Assembly: GCA_037179385.1 (NCBI GenBank)
Contig: CM074193.1
Location: 7,523,547-7,587,546, forward strand
Direction of reading: 5' to 3'
Length of the DNA stretch: 64,000 nt
DNA from: Holothuria scabra
Lineage: Eukaryota; Echinodermata; Holothuroidea; Aspidochirotida; Holothuriidae
Of this stretch, positions 24,888-37,706 are shown piece after piece; the stretch's first letter is position 1; every line of letters begins with the position of its first letter. The position numbers and the translations under genes were made by a program. Below the pieces are notes generated by a model. That model made no database searches. It saw nothing but the letters and a program-made list of their open reading frames with translations, and was not told where the DNA came from.

Positions 24888-24951
24888 TTTATTGAAGGTA
24901 CAATTTTCCATGTCACATGATCCCATTTCCAGCAAAGACACAATTTTTATT
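24888..24951 (-). terminator. Candidate polyadenylation signals of the FLASH-like gene
   Basis: Two minus-strand AATAAA hexamers lie 329 and 387 bases beyond the stop codon: TTTATT at 24,946-24,951 and at 24,888-24,893 on the plus strand. Either could end the transcript. Such hexamers are common by chance in AT-rich DNA, so only transcript data would decide. Confidence 0.35.
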
Positions 24952-25279
24952 TCAATACTTTTGAATACATGGAGCTAGGGAAGTGACAATACCTGCAGCA
25001 TTACCAATTTTTAATTTTGTGGGGCAATTTGTTCCAGGATACAAACATTTCACAGTCATTTTACCAAATGCTAGATAACAAAGTTTTCTTCTGCGGGTTA
25101 CGATTGAAACTGGTATCTACCTGAACGGTTACAACATGTGTATTGCTCCAACAATAAAGCACATAAATTAATATTCTAAATGAAGGAAACCAAAGAAATA
25201 AATCAAAGAAATAAATTACAAGACAATAGATGGTTTTGAGTATTCCTAATAAATCCTATACAAAATATTTCATTGGTTG

Positions 25280-28200
25280 CTATCTCCTTCGACTAGTTCT
25301 TCTTGACGAACTGTGTCGACTACTTTTTCTGGTTCTGTTTTCATCCCTGTCACTAGATCTGTGTCTTTCTGTCCGTGATTCAACTATCTTATCATCTTCA
25401 CCGCTGTCATCAGAATCGCTCCTAATTTCACCATCTGATAATGAAGTATCTACTTCTTTGATGGGTCTCACTTCTTTCTTTTGCTCTGTTCCTGATTCAG
25501 TTTTCCTTTCCCCTTTACAATCTGAATGTTTCCCTTGTTTTTCTTTGCTTGAACTCTTAGTATTCAAAACACCATTTCCATCACCAGCTACTTTTTCCAA
25601 ATTCTTGTGAGATCTGTCTTTAGATGTACTACTCTTTTTATCATGTTTTCTGTCTTCGGGATGATCTTTAGATGCCAACTCCTCTCTCAAACTCTTTGCT
25701 TTTCTCCTTTGCCATCTATTTTGAGGTTGGCTTGTCAACGGATCAAAGATGTAATATGTCCTATTGCGACTGTCTTCACGTCTATACCTGCTTTCACACT
25801 TAATTCTGTCCCGTTTTAAAATCAAATTTCTAAGATCATGTGAATGTCTTTTCCTCTCTGGGCTGTCCTTAATCAAACTATCATGGGGTTTACTTCTCTG
25901 TACATGTTTTGCTCGTTGTAGATACTTTTTAGCTAATTCTCTCTTACTGGACACTGGTCGCATCTGTGAGACACTTCTTTCTCTTCCAGGATATCTTGAA
26001 ACAATTCTCTTCCTAAGAACATCCTGATCTTCTAATTTTTTTTTTGATGGTGAACTTCTTGACTTTGAGCTCTTTTCACTTTTAGAGGAAACCACAATAG
26101 TAGATGACACTTTTCTTTTCACTTTCTCTGCAGTTAATAGTTTGGGCTTGCCTCGTTTGTCTTTGAACAAATCTTTTTTGCATTTATCAGGAGAGAAGGG
26201 ATCTGTTAATGAGGAGTCACTAACATAAACTTTGATTGCATCCCCCTGTTGCACTGTTCCAACCTTTACCTCCTCTCGTTCTGTCTCTTCTGCTGGAATA
26301 CTGCCTACAATTTTGGTGAATGGTTTACCACAGGAAATCACAGTGTGACCTTCTTCAAATGTGAAGGGACCTTTTGCTGGAGTGCAAAGATTACCATCTG
26401 CTTGGAGATAATCTGTGATATCTCTGTCTTGACGTGAAACCTCACCCTTTGAAAGCAACGATGAATCATTCAAATCACTGTCTCTTTTCTTGGATGAATC
26501 TAATACATCAGGCAAAATATCTTCAGTCTTATTTATCTGAACAGCTGTACTTGTTGATACTGTGTCTCTTTTTTGGCTAGTTTCTTTGCTGTTTTCATTC
26601 AAATCATATTCCTTCTCATGCGTAATTTCTCTGTACTCTCCAGATGTTTCCTCATGAGAATACTGAAAGGAATCTTTTTTGTCCTGTCCAGAGGTTTTCT
26701 CACAAGAATTCTGGGAGATGACATCTATAGACACCCCCTCTTGAGATGAAGTTTTTGATGTTTCTGCTCCTTCTTCCATCTTTCTCTTACATCTAAATTT
26801 GTTTTCTGAATCATTCTCACTAGCAGAATTGACTTCTAAATGTACTTCTTCTACTAGTACTCCTTCATTCTCTGATGCTTCTTTGGCACTGTTTTGATTA
26901 GAACTGCAGTTCACAGATGTGAGGTCATCTTTGTGACTGGTCTTTGACAAATTTTCTTGTTGAACATTCACACTCCCCTCTTCGGTCACTTTCTCCTCAC
27001 AGGATTCAATTTGATCATCATTTTGAAATTTGCCAGAAAATGATAACAGTTTCTGCTGCCCATCCTTACTCTCAACTTCCTGGTGTTCTCCATCTGAACT
27101 AAAGAATACCTGACCTTCACAAAAAAGACTTAACTCATCAAAAAGATGCACTTTGCTGATATCATCTCCAGTGTCTGAAGACATTTGCAAATCAGAGAGT
27201 AAACGAGAATTAGATGTGCATTTGTCACTATTATTTGATATCAGAGGGTGTTCCTCGACTCTTAATATGGTTTCTTGCTGAGGGGACTGTTTTTTAATAC
27301 TAAAACATTCATCAGAACTGCTCCTTGAGTTGCTTTTCTTTTTCTCATTTTTATCAGAACCTTTATCTCTTAATATTTCCAAATTTTGTTCCTTTTTCTC
27401 ACCCATTTCCATCGCTTCAGAAGATGAGTCTTTTCTGGGTTCACAAAATGACTGACTAGAAATTTCATTTTCTCTGAATTTCTCTTGTTCTTTGCTGATG
27501 TTTGACGCAATTTCATATTGTACATCATCTGACTTTTCATTCTCCTCGCAAAGGCCTTCTACTATTTCTGAAGGAGTGCCTCTGTCTTTGCATGACTTTA
27601 CTTTGGTTTTACAAGGTTTCTTCTTCCTCACCTTCAAGGATTTCTCTTTCTCAACACCTTGATCAAAGTTTACATCAGATGAACTACCTAGCTGATCATG
27701 TAATTTATTCTCTCCATCACATGTTCTTATTTCTTCCTCAGGTGACTTTATGGCATCTCCATTAGATTTTGATACATAGCTTCCGTTTTCTTCATCCCTT
27801 TCACATAGTCGTTCATATTTTGGATTACCTTTAGACTTTAATTTTGATGCCTTAGTTTTCTTTTTCAAACCTCTTCTCTTATTGCAATCAAGTTTCTCAC
27901 TCAATCTTGAGTCAGAATGACTTCTAGGTACATCACTCTTTTTCTTGAGTAACTTTTCAGAAATGGAATCCTTGCATTCCACCTTGAAATGTTCATGTTT
28001 TCTCCTAGTCTTCCTCATTTCAGCAGCATCACACGATGACTTACCTACAGAATCTGATCTGTTCTCAAGAGTGTTTTCATCTCTTTTTCGTTTCAAAGTC
28101 TCTTTTGAACCTAACTGACCCATGTCAGCATTGACTTCTTTATCACCTTTCTGATCAGAGTTCCCATTAACTCTCATCTCTGCTTCAATCTCATCCATCT

Positions 28201-31200
28201 CCAATCCTTCTATTTTACTTTTATCTTTGCCAGCATTATCAATATTCTCACTACTTTCCTTCACTTCTATTCCTACAGATTTAACCAGCTCAAATTCCTC
28301 TGGATCTATCTCAGTGTCTCCTTCATAACTTTCCTCCAGATCATTGCCCTGAATCTTCTTCGTTTCATTTTTCTGTCCTCCATCTGCTTGTTCCAGGAGC
28401 TCTTTCTCTGATTCTTCTGAGTCGCTTACATGATCTGACTTTCTGTCCGATCTCTTTCCATGTGCTCTACTCTTTCTTTTGTCTCTTACTTCAGAAGGCA
28501 CTTCAAAGGTCTTAATCTTAGAAACCTTTGTTTCTGTTTCATATTTGCTAGAGTGGGTTTTCTCTTTTCTAGGTGACTTTTCTAGCTGCCATTCATTGGA
28601 GCTTGATTTCAATTCTTTTCTCTTTCTGCTTGATTTTGTCTTAATCTCTGTGGATTTACCAGTCTTCCTACTTCTTGCATTTTTTTGTGGGTGATCACCT
28701 GACCCAATAAAAACTTCATCAGAGTCTCCAGTCGGTGGTGTAACTTTTCTTCTCTTTGATGACAACTCTGGAGAGACAGACTTCAATTTATTTTTCCTTC
28801 TACGATTTTCACACTTTTTGTCCTTTTCTTCACTTGCCTTTCCGAATTCAAAGTGATATGATAATTCTTCTGCTTTTGATGACTCAGGTATTCCATCAGG
28901 TGATCCCCTTTTCTTGTAGGAATTTACTCTCTCCTTGTAATCCTCTTTGACAAATTTCTTACTTTCTCTTGATCTAACATCATCATTTTCATCATCAGGT
29001 TCTTCCCCATTATTACTTCCAACATCCTTTTCATCACATCTGTGTTTTTCAGAGTCTGAAGCATAATTTGTCCTTTCCTTGCTAGCTGCTATCTTTTCAG
29101 ATTCTTTGGCCTTCCTCCGTAACTCAGAATATAAATCAGTTGTAGCAGAATCTTTGGTGTGAATGACTTTTCTTCTCTCACGAGATCCTGATCGTGACCT
29201 CCCCTCTGCTTCAAGAGATCTCTTGAACAATTGAGCATCATCGTGCTTCTTTGACCGTGATGAGCTGCTTGTTGAATGGTCTTCTGAATCTCTCTCATGA
29301 TATTCTGAAGATCTTTCACATGAACTTGATCTTGAATTTTTCCTTCCTCTTGTACTTTCCTTGCCACTGTTATCATCATCATCATCACCATCATCATCAG
29401 ATGTATGTACTTCATCATCTGACTTCACATTTCTCTCCACAGATGCTTTGTCAAGTGACCTTGACCTGGAATACCTGTTCCCTCTTTCTTGTTCCCTTCT
29501 CATGTAAACACCACTTTTTGTTTTCCAACCCTCTCCTTCTCTGCTAACGGGTTTTAACTGATCACCATCCAAATACTTTTCTTTCTCATGAAACTTTGAT
29601 TTAGTCCCTTCTGGCAATTTCTCACAAGAACTTGACCTGGAATATCTTCTCTTTATAACCCGTTTTGCTCTCTCATGATTTTCATCTTTCTTACATGCAT
29701 CTCTTTTTTCCTCAGAAGTGCCTTTCTCAGATGAGACTCTCTCTTTTTCTTTTGGGGAATATTTTTGTTTTCTATCCATTTTTGCCCTTTCTCCTTTTTT
29801 AGGTTCAACTCTCTCCATGTCTTCCTTGGGTGACACTGACACTCTTTCTCTTGAACATTTCTCACAAGAGCTGGATCTGGAATATCTCCTTCTTTTTTCA
29901 TATTTTCTAGTTTTCTGATTTGCTCCCTTCTCCAGTTCAATCCTCTTTTCCTTCTTTAGTTTGTTGCTTTTGTCATGGGATGTTGATTCTCTTTCTCGAG
30001 ACGAACTTGACTTTGAATGTCTCCTCCTACCAACATCACTGTCATCATCTTCATCCCTCCTTCCTCTCCTTGCTGACCTTGAAGGGTAGTCATGCAACTC
30101 CCTCTCACTTTCTCCAGATATTAACTTCCTTCCTTTAGATAATTTTTCACAAGAACTTGAGCTTGAAGTTCTTCTTTGCCTTCTTTTACCTTTATCAAGT
30201 CTGTCCCTTTCCTCATGGTCATATCCTTTCCCTTTTCTTGCTAAATTTGTAAGTAAGTCAGGTGACTTTCCATCCTTACAATGTGATGACCCTCGTTCCC
30301 TAGATGTTTCTTCACAAGAACTTGATCTGGAAATTCTCCTTCGACAATTCTCTATTTCATAGTGTCTTTCTTCCCCCTTTGTAGCAATCTTTTCTTCTCT
30401 CCTCAAATTTGATGGAGGGTTATGTGACTTTCTGTCTTTACCCTCATGTTCATAACTTCCTTCCTTCTCTTTTTGAATCTTTTCTTTTCTGTTCAAATTT
30501 GATGGAAAATCATGTGACATTTTATCTTTTTCATCTGATGACCCTGTTTCTCGGGATTTCTTTTCACAAGAACTTGACCTCGAAATTCTCCTTCTTCTAT
30601 CCTTCTTCTCATGTTCAGATCTTCTGTCCTTCTCTTTCAGTGTCTTTTCTTCCCTTGTCAAATTTGATGGTAAGTCATGTGACTTTCTATCTTTACCTTG
30701 TAACTCTGGTTCTCTTTCTCTAGATGAATTTTCACGAGAACTTGATCTCAAAGTCCCTCTTTTTCTACCTCTTTCCTCTTTTTTAGACTTTCTTTCCTCC
30801 CATTTCTTGAGGGCTTTTTCTCCACTGGTCAAATTTGATGGAAGGTCATGTGACTTTCCATCTTTACCATGAGATGCTGATTCTTTTCCTTTCAATGACT
30901 TTTCACAAGAACTTGATCTTGAAGTTTTTCTTCCGTCTCTTTTCTCAAGTTCATAACTTCCTTCTTTCTTTTTCTGCCTCTTTTCTTCCATTGTCAAGTT
31001 AGATGGAAAGTCAAGTGATACTCCATTTTTACCATGAGAGGATGATTCTTTTTCTCTAGATGACTTTTCACAAGAACTTGATCTAGAATTTCTCCTTCCT
31101 CTATCCCTTTTCCCTTTTTCATAGTTGCCTTCCTCAACTTTCTTATGGCTCCTTTCTTCCTTTGCCAAATTTGATGGAAGTTCATGTGACTTTATATTTT

Positions 31201-32453
31201 TACTATTTGATCCTGTATCTCTTTCTTTGGATGATTTTTCACAAGAACATGATCTTGAAGTTCTACTTTTTCTTTGATTCCACTTCTCATGTTCATAATT
31301 TCCTTCCTTCTCTTTCTGTTTCTTTTCGTTCCTTGCTAAACTTGACCCAAAGTCATGTGACTTCTTATCTTTATCCTTACCATGTGATGACCCTCTTTCT
31401 CTAGATGATTTTTCACAAGAACTTGATCTTGAAATTCTGCTTCTTCTACAACTTTTGTCTTTGTCACAGTTTGCTTCATTCTCCTTCTTAAGGATCTTTT
31501 CTTCTTTTCTCAAATTTGATGGAAGGTCATGTGACTTTCTATCTTTACCGTAAGATGCAGATTCTCTTTCTGTAGATGATTTTTCACAAGAACTTGATCT
31601 TGAAATTCTCCTTCTTCTATCTTTCTTTTCATGTTCATAACTTCTTCCTTCCTTCTCTTTCTGAAACTTTCCTTCCATTTCTAAATTTGGTGGAAGGTCA
31701 TGTGACTTTTTATTTTTACCATGCAATACTTCTTCTGGTTCTCTTGATGCTTTTTCACAAGAATTTGATCTTGAAATTCTCCTTCTTCGATCTCTCTTGT
31801 CTTGTTCACAACTTCCTTCCTTCTCTTTTTCCCTTGCTAAATTTGATGTAAAGTCACATGACTTTCTGTTTTTATCATGAGATCCTGGTTCTCTTTCTCG
31901 AGATGATTTTTCACAAGAACTAGATCGAGAATACCTTCTCCTTGTTCTATCAACAATTTCACCTTCATATGGTATTTCCTTCTCACAATTTCCCAATGCT
32001 GCTGATTTTGACTGGTTGTCAAGTGTCCTCCTGTCGTTGCCACGAGACACCCTTTCTCTTTCTTCACACAAACTTGTTCTCCTTCTTTCCCAATCTTTTC
32101 TTTCACTCTCAATTCTTTTCTCTTCCCACATCACCTCTGCTGAAGGTGTCCTTCTATATTTTGAAACACTGTCACATGACTGGTTTTTATCATTTATTGC
32201 CGCTTCAACAGGTCTTTGAGTAATAATATCACTGGCTGTATTGGATATGAACCCCGCACTTGTATTGTCTGCTATCTCATAAACAGCATCTTTTACTTCT
32301 TTCATAATGCCCAATGCGGTCTTGTTCCATCTATTGTTTTGAATGTTTCCTGCTTTTAAAGGATTATCCTTCAAAGAAGATGAGCTTTTACCAGTGTAAG
32401 GTTGGTATGGAATGACTCTCCTCAACAGCTCTTCATTTCCTCCATTCTTAAGT
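25280..32453 (-). CDS. CASP8AP2: CASP8AP2/FLASH-like protein, last coding exon (exon 4)
   Basis: This 7.17-kb exon encodes residues 382-2772 of the predicted protein. The first base completes an arginine codon begun in exon 3. The acceptor reads TTTGTGTCAACAG, ending at 32,454, and the phase (2+1) agrees. The text starts LKNGGNEELLRRVIPYQPY. Contents in order: a short unique stretch; an RS-rich tandem-repeat block (about residues 550-1,460, unit motif YSRSSSCEKSSRER); a long acidic/lysine-rich disordered part; a basic segment with YYIFDPLTSQPQNRWQRR; and an RS tail. SDGEIRSDSDD lies at about 2,721-2,731; DGEI/EGEI motifs are known ARS2-recruitment motifs, and vertebrate FLASH has a similar one. 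No SANT-type domain is evident. Unlike compact RS splicing factors there is no RRM. Low complexity means this exon alone would not identify the family; the identification rests on exons 1-3. Confidence 0.85.
29300..31950 (-). repeat. In-frame coding minisatellite, ~170-bp unit
   Basis: The box TTTTCACAAGAACTTGATCT (plus strand), encoding RSSSCEK, recurs near 31,909, 31,750, 31,577, 31,409, 31,231, 31,062, 30,899, 30,730, 30,560, 30,311, 30,149, 29,862, 29,622 and 29,312. Spacing is about 160-180 bp (about 56 codons) in the better preserved half and irregular in the rest. Many units also carry a GKDRKSHDLPSNL block, with charged KEKEGSYEHEKKDR linkers. Reading frame is kept throughout, so unit gain and loss has been by whole codons. 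Confidence 0.9.
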
Positions 32454-33509
32454 CTGTTGACACAAATGAAAGATGGAAAAATTTAATTTATACTCCTACA
32501 GATGAGTTCAAGCAGTTGATAAAGACAGCTATTACTGGGGTCCATCAGCCTTAAATCATCTTAATTTTATTGTTCTCATGCAAATCTACGGCCTCATATT
32601 CAGCGAAATTGATGGAATGAAGAGGTACATTTTAGTGTACATCCTTCCATGACAAAGGTAGGCAAAGAGTTTGAAAGATTAATGCTGATGGACCAGAGTC
32701 ATGGCAGGCCTCAATTTTCAGGAAAATTTATGGTTGTACACAAGGAAATTTGGTTGTCCAAAACATTTTTCACACAAGTACAAAACAGTCATTGTGTTCA
32801 TGTATTACTGAGCTTGAAGAATTAAAGGAGGTGATTTTTGAGGGACAGAAACACTTGAAATCTGAAATATTGTATGATGGGAAAGATGAAAGAGTTTATC
32901 AGTTGGCAGTATATTTCTTCAACCCAAGGGAAAAATGGTTGTCCATCAGACAACCAACCTTTACCTTTGGGTTGCCTGTATCAAATTTAAGTTGTCCCAG
33001 ACAATCGCACAACCATGACAATCAAGCCATGCATGGACAAGTAATTCAAACTATCATTTGATCGTTCAGAATCTCATATACCCAGGTTGGCCTGAAGGCC
33101 ATGGTTTGGCCCTCTGCAAGGTTTCATAAAGCTGTCAGAAATGATGTACAGAGCAAAATTTTCAGTAAGCAGAATCGTGACTAACAACTTTAGGCTAAAC
33201 CAAACCGTTGTGGCATGGGATCAACCTTTCTAATCTTCTATGAAACCTTGAAGCCTACATGATAATAATATTATCATCTGTTGGTTTGTTAGCACCTGTG
33301 AAAACCCACCACCTGTGAGATCCTCCCTGTGCATTATTTTCTACTCATTAACAGCTTTTATGTGTAGATAACCCAGACTAAAACACATGGGAAGTTCCCC
33401 TTTGCTGCTTTAGTGTTTAACCCCTTTGCTAGTGTTCGACTGATCATCTGTTTGGTAATCGGCATCAGGTCGATTATTGCCTTATCGGTAAATAATCGGC
33501 ATCGGTTAA

Positions 33510-33601
33510 AATAGTCGTTAAGAACGCATAAAAATTCAAAAATTGAAACAAGGGACTGCATACGTAGTATCAGATAATGACACCGCCTACCTATTTTAAT
33601 T
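33510..33601 (+). repeat. 92-bp direct repeat inside the hAT element, left copy
   Basis: It starts AATAGTCGTTAAGAACGC and ends TTTTAATT. It matches 37,404-37,495 in the same orientation with about 3 differences in 92 bases. The two copies bracket ~3.8 kb. Direct subterminal repeats of this length are not a normal hAT feature. They could be short LTR-like ends of a nested element or a duplication made during insertion. Confidence 0.85.
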
Positions 33602-36284
33602 GATTCTTTGCTTCTCTTTTCTTCGGAATTTGAGACGTAGGTTTGATTGCATTGTGAATTCCTTCTGGAATCTCTGATACATAACGGAAGGAAAATACTT
33701 GAATATTCCTTCATTTAAAAATCAAATACATCAGTCCTTTTCTAATGCACTAAAAGTGTTTACCATAATCAAACCTAAAGTTTCCTTCTGCTGTGTAAAG
33801 TATGGCCTTGGCTGACTGACAGTGCAACTAAACCCCGTCCTTGAGTGGCTATGTACACGGTCACTTATTAAAGATCTCAATTTCCGTACCGTATGTTTAA
33901 AACATGCCGAGATTTCAGGACCACCGGGGAGCCGAGTTGTACACACTGTTAGCTACGTGAAAACGAAGAATTTGTCTTTTTCTTTGAAAAAAACCGCCAG
34001 TGCTCTCTCCTTGGTTTTTGATTGGCTATTTTTGCTACATCTCAATCCGAACTTCCGTACATTTCAGTGTGGATCTTTCCACGTACAAATTGTGCGACTT
34101 CTTCGGCTCACCAGGGATTCGAGTGCCCTCGCAATCTGCACTAATAGATTGTGCAGATTTTTCTCAAAAGAAAGAAAAAGTCTTGGTTTCTCATCTAAGT
34201 CTCTCCTCGAGGGAATACTTCCCCGTCTGAAAGGTGTGTGTCTTATGCTATCTGAGACCCAAGGGAAGATTCTCTTTTCTCTGAAAAAGAGGACAATACT
34301 GTAATAGACGAGTGATTCTTAGAGAGTCTTAGAGAGTCGGGAGAAAACACCCCTTAAAAACCAAGAAAGACGGCCATTTATATCTGCATATCTGCAAGAG
34401 GCTTAACTACCGACTAACCTGCAGGTTTACCTCCTTGAAAATTCCCATCATGAAAAAATGACATGCAGTCCAAGAACTGCAGGGGGGGCAAAAACAACCC
34501 TCAGAAGGGCAGTTACCACTTTCTCGGGTGCGAAGACACCCACTCTAAGGCGTCAGCCCAAGTTAGTGCTCACTACGAGGTCAGTCTTTTCCTTCCCTGA
34601 GGAGTTCCAAACCACCTGGAATGGCATCTTCTCTGGGACTAGGGCGGATCCTCTGGGCACGTGGAGTAATGAAACTGGCAAACACACCCTGTTTGGGAAA
34701 TAAGCTGAACCTAGGAGAGAAGGAATGGAGAGCTTAATACGTCCGCTTTCCGGGCGGGTCAGATGGAAACCGGCTGTTCAGAAAACTGCCTACGTCAACC
34801 TCCACAAAGGAGGGTTCGAGGTTACAAAAGGGAAAACGCAATTTTTTTTTTCAACATTATAGGGACCAGTGCTTAAAAAGCACGACTAAACTGTCCCCTA
34901 AAAGGTCCCCTACCTGCCTACCAAAGAGTGGCGCCAATTCCTGGTCAAACATACCAAGAATCATCTGATTAAACAATAACTTGATTTGACAGGTTCCTCG
35001 TCCTTTGACTCTCATCTGTTTTCTATACTGATCCTCTCTGGCCAAACCCAATGGTTTTGAAGGTAAATGTTGACTCTTAAAGAGTCTTTCTGTACGTGCC
35101 CCAAGAGGCTTACTTACGTACAACTTAACGGCTATATAACTTTTGAAAAAAGCGAATCTTAAGTCCATCCGAATACTACTACGGAGTAGAGTAAATACTC
35201 CCCAACACCACAAGGTATCATACGCCACACCCCAAGAAAGGGAATTCTGATCACACATATCAGAAACATCTAATTGCAAATTGATACCTTTCATTAAAAA
35301 TGAACTATTTTAAAATGAGGAAAAGTATTGATGAATTGTTTGAAGCAGGGGCGCAAAGCCCGCGTTTTATGAGCAGGTTTCTCAAGGCAAAATTTGTAAG
35401 TTAAACTTACTGGTCTTACAAGAACAGAGCCACCCATCATGGTCGCCTCTTAACATTGCTGCCTTGCAACCTCCTCTAACCGCCAGGGTGCAAAGTTTGA
35501 AAACGAGTAAACCCTGAACGCTGATTCTTTTTCTTTAACCTGAAAAGGTTGCAATTTGCTTCTATAATCGCCCTTTCTTTTGACGGACTTTGCGGCTTCA
35601 ATATGATTTCAAATCTTGTTTACACAAAACCGAGATTATGGATACCTCCATCATTGAAAGATGAGGTCTCTTAGAAGACCTTTCACCTGTTAGGTTTCTC
35701 TGGAAAAAACCTGACTTAGCAATACACAAAAACTTACTGCGGTTTTTTCGTACTCCCAAAAGTACTAAGATACTTTACCAGTTTGTCCCTTCACGACACC
35801 GGCTCTTACCTCAAACGTCACTTCCTTTCCAAAGCAAAAGTATTAAGGAACATTTTAGCGGCACATGGGACCGTTACAGCAGTTTACACTGTCAATATTT
35901 GTTGCAGCTATTTGCAGATTGGATTTTTTTTTCTTATTGTTTTTTCCTTAATGTTTAGTTTTGTTTTGTTAATTATTTTTTTGTTTTTGTTTTTTCACTT
36001 AGGCCTATGTTCTAAACTTTTTTGTATTTCGTTTTTATCACCTTTCCCTTTATTTTAGTTTACTTTAGGCTTTTTTCCCTTCTAGTTATCGTTTTCCTCT
36101 CTCTGTAATTCTGCAAACTTTTATTACAGTGTATCTCGAAAAGTCTTAGTGCCTCCACGCTATAATGTTCATTGGCTACACTAAAAGTGTATGGTAGCTC
36201 TGCTAACCCGTCTTTGGAATCCCTTGTGCACTAATTTCCGACCAGGCTCCAAAACGTAACTTCCGTCCTGTGTAACCCTGCTCC

Positions 36285-36424
36285 TTCCTGATTGGTCGCC
36301 TTCTTGCAACCTTGGAAATTCAAAATCAGAGCAAAACACAAACAGGATGCACATGCTGCCCTTCTGTGATTGGCACGTGATGCGGGAAGTTGTTTTTACT
36401 TTGGCCACAAAGGCCTAATATAAG
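36285..36424 (+). promoter_or_regulatory. Promoter-like motif cluster inside the hAT element
   Basis: Within 140 bp, in an order usual for a Pol II promoter: an inverted CCAAT box (CTGATTGGTC near 36,288), a second one (GTGATTGGCACG near 36,367), an overlapping E-box CACGTG (36,374-36,379), and TATAAG (36,419-36,424) about 40 bp further on. No recognisable coding sequence follows. This is a motif-based inference only. Confidence 0.3.
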
Positions 36425-37403
36425 CCTATAGCCATGCTGTCTGCCCTCAGTTCTGAGCTAGCCTTTCAAAGAATAGGTCTCTCAAGAACTCTCAAAGGGT
36501 TAAACCCACAGCACTCTTAAAAAGAGGTAAAATTAGCCAGCACATAACTTGTGTACAAGTTTCTTCGGTAATCCTGTTCATTTTGCTAAAAGCATTATCT
36601 GTCCTAAAAAAGTTAAATTCGAGAAACAGGATACTGAATCAAGAATTCCTTCCACAAAAAGTAGGAAGACTCCCCGAGCTCTCCAAAAGGGGAGAAACTT
36701 TGTGCAAAGTCCCAAAAGTGTCGAATTAAGTGTACAGCCATAAAAGGCGAAGTTAAAACTGCCAACTATTGTCTAAAGGCAGAACAAACCGAGCACTTCA
36801 TCAACAACCTCTCCGATAGATCTCTGTCGGATAAATATATATTATAAAATAGCTCTATAGGAAGGGGTGATAGTTTATAGCTATACCCCGTCCTGCCATC
36901 AGAATGTCAAGCCTCATTGTCCTCAAAGGACCATTTCAAGTAAATCAATGAGGATACGATATACTCTGTATAAAAACCAAAGAGCTAAGCCAAAACCTGC
37001 AGTGCTAAGACACTGGCACTTAATATCGGAAAAATCCGAATCTGTGTCAAATTTTCCGACACCACCGGTCATAGCCCTTGAGAGGGCACCCAAACTAAAC
37101 AATACCTAGCTATTTCTAGGTTCAAATTAAATGACGGTGAATTGGAAACAAATCACGAGGAGAATGAAGATTGCTCCCTCGATTCTCTCATCGAGGCGCT
37201 CTGAAAAAGCAAATATTCTATCGAATTAAGACCAGGACAAACTAAAAAGTCCAACTACTGATGAAGCTCAACATCTAAAAAACAAGAGCAGAAACATGTC
37301 TAGTTAAAGGTTTTAGAAACCTAACAGAGCAGTACTTCAAAGTATCTGCGGTCTTCAATCCCAACCACAGCACAAAGATGCTAACTGTCTAATTACAAGA
37401 CAG

Positions 37404-37495
37404 AATAGTCGTTAAGAACGCATAAAAATTCAAAAATTGAAACAAGGGACTGCATACCTAGTATCAGATAATGCCACCGCCTACCTACTTTAATT
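37404..37495 (+). repeat. 92-bp direct repeat inside the hAT element, right copy
   Basis: Right partner of 33,510-33,601, about 97% identical by eye. It is followed by an AT-only palindromic tract (TTAATTAATTATTTAATTAA) and then by the right end of the hAT element. Confidence 0.85.
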
Positions 37496-37706
37496 AATTA
37501 TTTAATTAAAAAATTTTCCATCCTGAACTGGTTATGGTTATACGATATGCACGCAGCAAGGGGCACGTACTAATGTGACAAACATGTGACTTCCCTTTTT
37601 CTAAAAATCGGTGATCGTTTATTGGCATCGGGCCGATTGTTAAATTAAATAATCGGTAATCGGGTATTACCGATTATAGCATAATCGGTCGAACACTACC
37701 CTTTGC

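Larger units (their letters stand above)
33430..37698. mobile_element. hAT-type DNA transposon, 4,269 bp, no intact transposase
   Basis: It is flanked by a perfect 8-bp duplication, CCCTTTGC (33,422-33,429 and 37,699-37,706). The ends are inverted: TAGTGTTCGACTGAT at the left, and TAGTGTTCGACCGAT on the complement at the right, both followed by runs of imperfect AATCGG/CCGATT motifs. An 8-bp target duplication is the hAT signature. The longest open stretches (160 codons at 33,822-34,304 plus, 145 codons at 34,857-35,294 minus) do not resemble a hAT transposase, so it is non-autonomous or filled with foreign DNA. It lies wholly inside intron 3 of the FLASH-like gene. Confidence 0.85.

Noticed and set aside
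25230..32223. Many plus-strand and alternative minus-strand ORFs of 60-126 codons
   Set aside because: They are shadows of the low-complexity last exon of the FLASH-like gene, rich in Leu/Phe/Ser because they oppose Lys/Glu/Arg codons.
25280..32425. Last exon as an independent SRRM-like splicing-factor gene starting within this ORF
   Set aside because: The open frame extends upstream to an acceptor at 32,454 in the phase required by exon 3, and no convincing ATG start with its own promoter is seen.
33822..34304. 160-codon plus-strand ORF inside the hAT element as a transposase
   Set aside because: No DDE-type or hAT dimerisation pattern is visible and the composition is unremarkable.
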